Shown piece by piece: positions 1 through 5,511 of a stretch of DNA of 6,063 bases. Every line of letters starts with the position of its first letter. Position 1 is the first letter of the stretch. Location: assembly GCA_002687025.1 (NCBI GenBank), contig NYZG01000341.1:1-6063 (forward strand), in the 5' to 3' direction. Under the pieces are notes generated by a model that worked only from the letters and a program-made list of their open reading frames with translations, did not search any database and was not told the origin of the DNA. The DNA comes from Candidatus Poribacteria bacterium (lineage in GTDB: Bacteria; Poribacteria; WGA-4E; GCA-2687025). The position numbers were made by a program, and so were the translations under genes.

Positions 1-219
1 GCGGATGTGCGGCAGGAGATATCCGTCCTGACGAATGGCGAACGCGTGGACATTACGCCGCTTGCGTACCTGCGCGATCTGACGGAGAACGTCGGCGAGA
101 CGGAACGGCGTCATCGGAATCGGGGCGACCAAACGCCGCACAATCTGTCCCACCCCGACAACTGGCGGCTCGTGGAAGAGACAGTCGCGCTGCTGCTTCG
201 CCACGGGGCGACCCGTTGA
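1..219 (+). CDS. C-terminal fragment of an unidentified protein (5' end outside window)
   Basis: The reading frame is open from the first base and ends at TGA 217-219, giving about 72 residues. A GTG at position 7 could serve as a start, but the frame is open upstream of it and no ribosome binding site is visible, so I read this as the 3' end of a longer gene. The peptide is hydrophilic and charged, with a segment rich in R, H and N (ERRHRNRGDQTPHN), and ends in an amphipathic helix-like stretch (NWRLVEETVALLLRHGATR). It has no membrane segment. Codon third positions are mostly G or C, like the neighbouring genes, which supports real coding. I do not recognise the family and assign no function. 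A 200-bp gap separates it from the next gene, so co-transcription is uncertain. Confidence 0.55.
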   Translation, partial: ADVRQEISVLTNGERVDITPLAYLRDLTENVGETERRHRNRGDQTPHNLSHPDNWRLVEETVALLLRHGATR

Positions 220-378
220 CACCAGACGATCGCGTACGTCAAGCTGCGGGCATGGGCTCGGGAGAGATCGCGACCGGCCAAAGGCTACGCCCGCAAGCTG
301 TTTCGGGCTCGCGATGCACGGGCCGGTGTACGACGCACACATGACGGTACTTCCAGACTTCTCTACCGCCTCACAGAG

Positions 379-407
379 ACCGGCGCTCAGCTAACCCGGG
401 CGCCGGT
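379..407 (+). promoter_or_regulatory. Leader hairpin overlapping the ribosome binding site of glycosyltransferase A
   Basis: ACCGGCGC at 379-386 is the exact reverse complement of GCGCCGGT at 400-407. The stem can extend inward by a U-G and a C-G pair (387/399 and 388/398), leaving a 9-base loop at 389-397. No run of T follows, so it does not look like an intrinsic terminator of the upstream gene. Its 3' arm overlaps the only Shine-Dalgarno-like sequence for the gene starting at 420, so when folded it would partly hide that site. A role in limiting translation is inference; the pairing is seen directly. Confidence 0.5.
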
Positions 408-410
408 GGA
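405..410 (+). promoter_or_regulatory. Weak Shine-Dalgarno-like site for glycosyltransferase A
   Basis: GGTGGA lies 9 bases before ATG 420 and is the only purine-rich match at a usable distance. Its first three bases form part of the hairpin stem that ends at 407. The start at 420 is supported independently, because the paralog on the other strand begins at the same point of the alignment (both N-termini read INxVYAxxDP). Confidence 0.4.
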
Positions 411-419
411 CGCCAGACA

Positions 420-2564
420 ATGCGCAATATCAACGTCGTATACGCCTATCTCGACCCCACCGACAGCTACGCGTTGCGACGTGGCGACGTCCGCATCGTC
501 TGGTCCGCCTCGCCTCTGCCTGACTGCGATCTCTATGCGTACGTCAGCGCGTACAGCTTCTCCGGTAGGCGTCCTGGCCCGCAGGTGCTGGTTCAGGCGG
601 AACCCCTCGTCACGCAGCCGAGAGAATTCACGTGCGAGGTCTTTGGGCAATTCGATCATGTCCTGACACTGCTCGATGCGCTGGACGGCATCACGCCACA
701 GGTTGGTAAGTGGCAGTTCCCTGTATGCAAGATGGACGTGGATTCAGAGCCCCTGCCCGAGGATTCAGAGCTGTCCGCCCGGTACCCGACGGAAGATCGC
801 CGGGACGCCATCTGCATGATCAACGGACACAAGTCGTCGATGATCCCGGGCGAGCTGTATTCGCTGCGCGTCGAGATGGCGCTGTGGTTCCACCAACACT
901 CCGATATCCCATTCGACGTGTTTGGAAAGCCTGCCTTCGTGGGTTTGCCGAACTACATTCGAGCTCTGGAAGCCGACGAGAAGCGCTCCGTCCTGGCTGG
1001 ATACCGGTACTCCCTGTGTCTGGAGAACTGCTACGACCCGCTCTGGTCCCGAGGGTACCTCACGGAAAAGCTCACGGAATGCCTCGTATGTCGCACAGTT
1101 CCCATCTATCTCGGCTGCGCGAATATCGAGGAGTACATCCCGACCAGTTGCTTCATCGACTACCGAGATTTCGAGGGCTGCGAGCAGCTCAACGAGTACC
1201 TACAGGACATGAGTGACGGCGACTACCAGGCGTATGTCGACAACATCGATGATTGGCTGCGCGGAGGGGGCCTGGACGCGTTCTCCATATCCCACCTCTA
1301 CGACAAGCTCACCGAGCTGCTGGCGGACGCCATCGGCGAGAGCGCCACGCGCCTGTGGCGTCAGGAGTCGCAATGGACCCCGGCGGACATGCCTGACGAG
1401 CCACCAACGCGAGATGTCGACGCGGATGGCTCACTGAGCACGTGGATCGACATGAACAAGGCGACGTACTGGACGTGGGACTACCTGACGCGGGCGTCGC
1501 TCGAGGAGTGTGCCGCGAGCGTGGACTCCATGAAGAAGGCGAAGGCGCTTCGACCCGGCCTGCGCGATGACGCCGTTCCGCGTAAGACGAAGTCCAACCA
1601 GGTGCGCCGCCTTCTCTATGTCGGCGTGCGGGAGATCCCTGGAAACCATGGGGAGGGGCCCGAGTACAACGTGCGCAACTTCCTGATGGACTGGCAGGCG
1701 TGGCCCGACATCGAGGTCCTCTATTTCGATCCGGGCGCTCGCGTCCAGGAGTCTGGGGTCGCCGGAATGTCGGAGGAGGCACTGGAGTGCGTACTTGACG
1801 GGGACTTCGACATGGTGTTCTGCGTCCCGTTTACGCGGGGCCTCGACGTTCTCCACGACACCATGCGTCGTATCACGCTTCACGCCAACACGATGGCGTG
1901 GCTGCCGCACTCGCCAGCACGGTTCGAGACGCACTCCCTGCCATGGGCCTCGTGCGTGGATTGTGTGGTGACCACGTCTGAGACAGACTGCCGCGCGTTC
2001 CAGGAGGCCGGCCATGGCGACCGCGTAGTGCAGAGCCAATGGGCGTTCAGCCCTCGCACGTACGGCCGCCTGCGCGCGGTACGCGAGCCGGTGGTGACGC
2101 TCGTTGGACAGCGGAACGACGTGCGCGCGCGGGCGTGCGAGTACGTGGCTTCATGCGGAATCAACATCGCAGCTTACGGACGCGGATGGGGCGAAGGTCG
2201 CTTCCTCCCTGAGACGCAGTTCCAGCGCGTGTTCAGCGAATCGGCCATAAACCTGAACCTGGGCGGCCGACGCCGCGTCTACGAGGTCACGGGTAGCGGC
2301 GGCCTCCTCATGACGACGCCCGTCGAGGGGCTCGACGACGCGTTCGTCACCGATGCCGTCGACCCGGACAGAGCCGAGGTCGTGGTCGTGCACGCCATGG
2401 ATGAACTCGTCGAAAAAGCGCGCTACTACCTCGAGCGACGAACGGAACGAGAAGCGATAGCCCGACGAGGCTACAAGCGGGCCCACGCGGACCACACGTG
2501 GACGCATCGATTCGCGGACGTGTTCTCCAGAGTAGGGTGGGAGCTTCCAGAACTGCCCACCTGA
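420..2564 (+). CDS. Glycosyltransferase A: GT10-like module fused to CgeB-like GT-B module (714 aa)
   Basis: This is probably a soluble cytoplasmic enzyme that carries two sugar-transfer modules and acts on a surface or secreted glycan; donor and acceptor are unknown. Residues 1 to about 305 resemble GT10 alpha-1,3-fucosyltransferases. The acceptor-side half contains QAEP (59-62), a PREF element (67-70) and FDHVLTLLD (78-86). The nucleotide-sugar half has the family signature: YRYSLCLEN at 195-203, GYLTEKL at 212-218 with E216 and K217, RTVPIYLGCANIEEYIP at 225-241, and FIDYRDF at 245-251. In characterised GT10 enzymes the TEK residues contact the GDP-sugar. A variable linker covers about 322-395. 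The second module starts with a Rossmann-like strand (LLYVGV, 398-403) and ends with a CgeB/Glyco_trans_1_2 pattern: INLNLGGRRRVYEVTGSGG at 610-628, EKARYYL at 665-671, and GYKRAHADHTWTHR at 684-697. There is no signal peptide or membrane segment. A full-length paralog lies convergently downstream. Fucose transfer specifically is not proven. Confidence 0.85.
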   Translation: MRNINVVYAYLDPTDSYALRRGDVRIVWSASPLPDCDLYAYVSAYSFSGRRPGPQVLVQAEPLVTQPREFTCEVFGQFDHVLTLLDALDGITPQVGKWQFPVCKMDVDSEPLPEDSELSARYPTEDRRDAICMINGHKSSMIPGELYSLRVEMALWFHQHSDIPFDVFGKPAFVGLPNYIRALEADEKRSVLAGYRYSLCLENCYDPLWSRGYLTEKLTECLVCRTVPIYLGCANIEEYIPTSCFIDYRDFEGCEQLNEYLQDMSDGDYQAYVDNIDDWLRGGGLDAFSISHLYDKLTELLADAIGESATRLWRQESQWTPADMPDEPPTRDVDADGSLSTWIDMNKATYWTWDYLTRASLEECAASVDSMKKAKALRPGLRDDAVPRKTKSNQVRRLLYVGVREIPGNHGEGPEYNVRNFLMDWQAWPDIEVLYFDPGARVQESGVAGMSEEALECVLDGDFDMVFCVPFTRGLDVLHDTMRRITLHANTMAWLPHSPARFETHSLPWASCVDCVVTTSETDCRAFQEAGHGDRVVQSQWAFSPRTYGRLRAVREPVVTLVGQRNDVRARACEYVASCGINIAAYGRGWGEGRFLPETQFQRVFSESAINLNLGGRRRVYEVTGSGGLLMTTPVEGLDDAFVTDAVDPDRAEVVVVHAMDELVEKARYYLERRTEREAIARRGYKRAHADHTWTHRFADVFSRVGWELPELPT

Positions 2565-2711
2565 GCCGCCGCGGGCCGTGCGAGCCCTGCGCCGATGCGT
2601 CCACCGATTCCCGGCCTACTTACGCATTCCAGACCCAACATCCTGGAAGCCCGCGACGCTGCCCTGGTATCACGTTATGGAGGAGGCCCCCGCAATTCCT
2701 GGACGGCTAGG
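2565..2711. other. Gap between the two convergent glycosyltransferase genes
   Basis: This 147-bp gap lies between the two stop codons. A bidirectional terminator would be expected here, but I find only a weak short stem (GGGC at 2574-2577 with GCCC at 2584-2587) and no T-run on either strand. I see no gene or repeat of note. Termination may depend on Rho or be inefficient, in which case transcripts of the two genes would overlap as antisense RNAs; that is inference. Confidence 0.4.
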
Positions 2712-4862
2712 CTACGTCGACGGCAGGCGCCAGCCGGCCTGACGGAGGATGTCTCGGAAGCGAGCTTCCCACGTGTGTTCCCGGACGGCACGTTCGTAGC
2801 CTCTGCGCCGGATGTCTTCCCTGGCGGCCGGATTGCGCAGGTAATACCTGGCCTTGTCGACGATCTCCGCCGTGTCGCGGACGAGGACGATCTCCGCGTC
2901 GGCGCGGCCTTCGTCCTCGTCCGTCACGAACGCGCCGTCTATCTCCTCGACCTTGGTGGTCATAAGGAATCCACCCGCTCCGGCAACTTCGAAGGGCCGA
3001 CGCCGGCTCATCACGCTCAGGCTAACCGCCGACCTAGAACACTCGGCGACCAACTCGTCGAACGGCAGCGGCCCTTGCGGCTCCCACCCAAAGCCGAACG
3101 CACGCACGGGAAGAGCCGCGGCCTGAATGCGGCCGGCCACCTGCTGTCGGATGTCGTTGCGCTCGCCGCCAAGGGTGATGCGATCCAGTCTGGCTACATC
3201 TAGCGGGCGCACGGTATTGGGATCGAAGGCCCATCGACTCTCGATCACATTCGCGCTATGGCCGGCGGCCTCATACTGCCGCGCAAGCGAGCCGGCCGGA
3301 GTCACCAGGTAGTCCACGTAGCGCGGCCACTCGTTCGCGACGTCGTCGAAGAGCTCCGGGGATGTCCCCGCCCAGATCATTGTGCGGGTGTCCGTGTGGG
3401 CCGTGATGTCGTGAATGGATTCGAGCAAGATGTCGTAGAGCGGGGCGATCGGAACATAGAATAGCAGGTTGGGCCGTACGCTACGGACCTTCTCGCGGAG
3501 GAGTTGGGAGAACCCAGCGGCGCCCGTCACGCTGACAATGTCGCAGAGATCCATGGAGTGCAGTTCGACACTGGGGACACGCATCCAAGCGCTCAGCAGA
3601 TGGTGTTTCGTGTATTCGCCCTCAGCGGGCAACGGCGGAACGGAGGACACTTTGCCAACGACGAGAACGCGTGTGACGGTGAACGGGCTCCGTCGAGCGC
3701 GGGCCGCCGGCCTTGGCTGACGGTGGTCGCGAGGGACGTGGGTTCCGTTCTCGAGCGCGGCAACGGCGGCGTTGGCCTCGTCGACACTCCCGCCTTCGAG
3801 GTATTCCCAACGCCACTGGAGCCGCGTCCTACCGGTCAGTGGGAATACCCAGGATCCGCCGTCCTCCGGGACGGACGTGGTAAGGCCATCGCTGTGTGTG
3901 GGAGTCCACACGTCATCTCCGCCACACAACTCAGGGAGTGGTACAGACGTGGCTTCCGCGTAGAGACGCACGATCTGATCGTAGAGCTCGTTCACGTGGT
4001 AGATAGACAGATCGGCCGATTCGTACCAGCCGTCCATCGCCTCTATGTAGCCGCGGTATTCCGAGTCGGTCATCTCGTCGAGATGATGACTGAGTTCGCC
4101 GAAGTCCTCGAACTCACGGTAGTCGACGTAGCACTCAGGCGGCACGTACCGCTCGATATTCGAGCAGCCGTAGTAGATGGGAACCGTGCGACTCTCGATG
4201 CAATGGAGCAGCCTCTCGGAGAATACCCCCGCCGTCCAGAACGGATCGTGTGCGTTCTCGAAGCAGATGCAGTACCGATATTCGCTCATCTTGCGCCGGT
4301 TCGCGCCGGGCGGAAGTATGCCGTGGTAGTTGGGGAGGTCGATGAACGCGGGGGTTCCGTACACGTCGAGCCCGCTCGCCGAGTGCTCGTGGAACTGCCG
4401 CGCGATCGGTTCTCGGAGTGAGTAGATCTCTCCGGGGATGTCGGACGTCTTGTTGCCCAGGATCATGCACGCCCTATCACGACGCCCATCGATGGGATAT
4501 CGCTCGCGGCGCTTGGACAGCCCAACGGGGGTCTCTCGGCGCACCGGTGCGCCGTAGGCGACGTGGTTGTACTTCCTGAACTTCGCGTCCAATTCAGCGA
4601 GAGGATCCACGAGGGTAAGGACGTAGTCGAACCTGTCCACGACTTCGAATGTGTATTCTCGGGGGAGCACGACGACTGGTTCGGTCTGCATCAGCACACC
4701 GATGCCTCTGGTCTTGCCGTAGAAGCTGTACGCTCCCTGGTAGACGTGGAATATCGACTGCTGCAGTGGGACAGGAGACCAGGACAGTCGTACGGCGCCC
4801 CGGCGGAACGACCTGACAGCCGGAGGGTCCATGAAGGCGTATACGATGTTGATCTCGATCAC
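2712..4862 (-). CDS. Glycosyltransferase B: paralog of A, GT10-like plus CgeB-like modules (716 aa)
   Basis: It has the same two-module plan as glycosyltransferase A and is its paralog. Through residue 321 the conserved landmarks have identical numbers in both proteins: E61-P62, PRE at 67-69, IPGE at 142-145, YSLR at 147-150, LPNY at 176-179, and WTP at 319-321. Across 195-251 I count 31 identities in 57 positions. The GT10 signature reads YRYCICFEN (195-203), then SERL (215-218) where A has TEKL, then RTVPIYYGCSNIERYVP (225-241). The K-to-R change at 217 falls on a residue that contacts the nucleotide sugar in known GT10 enzymes, so donor use may differ. The linker (about 322-395) is basic and proline-rich. 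The C-terminal module carries SRRRPFEVAGAGG at 619-631, DKARYYL at 669-675, and GYERAVREHTWEARF at 688-702. No signal peptide or membrane segment is visible. The start is GTG, supported by a good ribosome binding site and by alignment with A. Donor and acceptor are unknown. Confidence 0.85.
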   Translation of the reverse strand: MIEINIVYAFMDPPAVRSFRRGAVRLSWSPVPLQQSIFHVYQGAYSFYGKTRGIGVLMQTEPVVVLPREYTFEVVDRFDYVLTLVDPLAELDAKFRKYNHVAYGAPVRRETPVGLSKRRERYPIDGRRDRACMILGNKTSDIPGEIYSLREPIARQFHEHSASGLDVYGTPAFIDLPNYHGILPPGANRRKMSEYRYCICFENAHDPFWTAGVFSERLLHCIESRTVPIYYGCSNIERYVPPECYVDYREFEDFGELSHHLDEMTDSEYRGYIEAMDGWYESADLSIYHVNELYDQIVRLYAEATSVPLPELCGGDDVWTPTHSDGLTTSVPEDGGSWVFPLTGRTRLQWRWEYLEGGSVDEANAAVAALENGTHVPRDHRQPRPAARARRSPFTVTRVLVVGKVSSVPPLPAEGEYTKHHLLSAWMRVPSVELHSMDLCDIVSVTGAAGFSQLLREKVRSVRPNLLFYVPIAPLYDILLESIHDITAHTDTRTMIWAGTSPELFDDVANEWPRYVDYLVTPAGSLARQYEAAGHSANVIESRWAFDPNTVRPLDVARLDRITLGGERNDIRQQVAGRIQAAALPVRAFGFGWEPQGPLPFDELVAECSRSAVSLSVMSRRRPFEVAGAGGFLMTTKVEEIDGAFVTDEDEGRADAEIVLVRDTAEIVDKARYYLRNPAAREDIRRRGYERAVREHTWEARFRDILRQAGWRLPST

Positions 4863-4871
4863 CGGCCCGTA

Positions 4872-4877
4872 CCTTCC
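4872..4877 (-). promoter_or_regulatory. Ribosome binding site of glycosyltransferase B
   Basis: On the minus strand GGAAGG lies 9 bases upstream of the GTG codon at 4862-4860. It is a good Shine-Dalgarno match and supports the GTG start over the next internal ATG (residue 11). Unlike the site of gene A, it lies outside the nearby hairpin, which begins about ten bases further upstream. Confidence 0.6.
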
Positions 4878-4886
4878 AACTCTCCA

Positions 4887-4923
4887 ACAGCCAGCTTGCT
4901 GAAGGGCCCGGCATGCTGGCTGT
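4887..4923 (-). promoter_or_regulatory. Strong hairpin in the 5' leader of glycosyltransferase B
   Basis: ACAGCCAGC at 4887-4895 is the exact reverse complement of GCTGGCTGT at 4915-4923. After one T-T mismatch (4896/4914) three more pairs form (4897-4899 with 4911-4913). That gives 12 Watson-Crick pairs around a loop containing the palindrome GGGCCC (4904-4909). The hairpin ends 24 bases before the start codon of gene B. No T-run follows on either strand, so it is not a classical terminator. It could be a leader RNA structure, a protein-binding palindrome or the edge of a mobile element. The pairing is seen; the role is not known. Confidence 0.5.
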
Positions 4924-5033
4924 CGTAGCTAACCCCGTGTGCGCATTTCCGCTGTGGTCGAGTAAGGGATGAAGCCCTCCGATCCTGTGTCGGTGAAACG
5001 AACAACGCAGGAATCGCGGTGGAGAGTCTCACG
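4924..5033. other. Non-coding stretch between the hairpin and the transposase remnant
   Basis: This should hold the promoter of glycosyltransferase B (minus strand) and possibly the left end of the insertion sequence. I find no clear -35/-10 pair on the minus strand and no terminal inverted repeat that matches the right side of the remnant. A GGTGGAG sequence at 5018-5024 is the former ribosome binding site of the transposase, 9 bases before its ATG. Confidence 0.35.
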
Positions 5034-5390
5034 ATGGAGCTTAGCACGTTCTTGGCGTACGTCTTCTGTCTCATCGACGACTGGATGCGGGATCAGACCG
5101 TGCGGACCCGCGGACCACGGCCGGGACTGCACGACAGCGAGGCGCCGACCATGGAGGCGGTGGGAGCGTTCCTAGGCATCGACACGGACAAAGGCATCTT
5201 CCTCCACTTCCGCCGTCCCCGTCATCGACAGCTTCCCCACGCCCATCTGTCGGTTCGCCCGCGCAAATCGATGTCGTCGTCTTCGAGAACACTCCGCGTA
5301 TGGCTATGACGACATGGCGAAGCAGGCTTTTTACGGATTGCGCGTCGCGTGTCTTCGTGTGGGGCGGCCCTCTTTGCGTCTGCCTCGCGG
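5034..5390 (+). pseudogene. IS982-type transposase remnant (internal deletion, frame change, C-terminus lost)
   Basis: From ATG 5034 the frame reads like the N-terminus of an IS982-family DDE transposase: FLAYVFCLIDDWM, then LHDSEAPTMEAVGAFLGIDT and DKGIFLHFRR, ending near 5216. An intact enzyme would continue with roughly 40-50 residues before the first catalytic aspartate. Here that part is missing, and at 5221 the frame shifted by +1 takes up the conserved catalytic block at once: VIDSFPTPICRFARANRCRR (D at 5227-5229), then SAYGYDDMAKQAFYGLR up to about 5343. Similarity fades near 5390, and that frame stops at TAG 5476-5478. The regions expected to carry the second and third acidic catalytic residues are absent, so the gene is dead. 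The family call rests on recognition of these motifs. GTG 5019 is an alternative in-frame start. The downstream part to 5498 shows nothing I recognise. Confidence 0.75.
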
Positions 5391-5498
5391 GACGATTCCG
5401 CTTGGAGATGCGAGGGCCTCCGGCCGTGGCGTAGCCGGTCAGGTCGCCTGCCAGAGAGAGCCCTGCCAATGGTGGTAGGATGGTCGGGTATTCCACGC

Positions 5499-5503
5499 GA
5501 GGA
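5499..5503 (+). promoter_or_regulatory. Ribosome binding site of the sulfatase
   Basis: GAGGA is followed by 8 bases and then GTG 5512, an ideal spacing that selects this start. An in-frame TAG at 5476-5478 rules out any long upstream extension. A TAGGAT at 5476-5481 could be a -10 element, but no convincing -35 box accompanies it. Confidence 0.6.
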
Positions 5504-5511
5504 CACGCACC

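Larger units (their letters stand above)
220..419. other. Intergenic region before glycosyltransferase A
   Basis: These 200 bases separate the unidentified partial gene from glycosyltransferase A. I see no convincing gene, tRNA or canonical promoter. One forward frame stays open across the gap and on into the next gene, but its translation is arginine-rich and resembles no family I know, as expected of a GC-rich shadow frame. The clear structure is the inverted repeat at 379-407, listed separately. Confidence 0.5.

Noticed and set aside
216..244. TTGACA at 216-221 as a -35 box for glycosyltransferase A
   Set aside because: It overlaps the stop codon of the upstream gene, and the hexamer at a 17-bp spacing (TCAAGC, 239-244) does not resemble a -10 element.
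389..397. The 9-mer AGCTAACCC in the loop of the first hairpin recurs at 4927-4935 beside the second hairpin
   Set aside because: A shared 9-mer between intergenic regions of these sizes is expected by chance fairly often. The two copies also have opposite orientation relative to their genes and different positions relative to the stems.
1431..2039. A 202-codon minus-strand open frame inside glycosyltransferase A
   Set aside because: It is an antisense shadow: low-complexity composition rich in R, H and P, no motif and no ribosome binding site, fully covered by the recognised gene A.
2565..2711. Intrinsic bidirectional terminator between the convergent genes
   Set aside because: Only a 4-bp stem (GGGC/GCCC) and no T-rich tract on either strand; too weak to call.
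3504..4421. A 305-codon forward open frame opposite glycosyltransferase B
   Set aside because: It lies entirely within the coding sequence of B on the other strand. High GC content leaves antisense frames open, the translation resembles no family, and B has clear conserved motifs throughout.
4947..5425. Imperfect match of CGCATTTCCGC (left of the transposase remnant) to the reverse complement of TTCCGCTTGGAGATGCGAG (right side) as terminal inverted repeats
   Set aside because: The match needs gaps and mismatches and is not backed by target-site duplications, so I cannot define insertion sequence ends.
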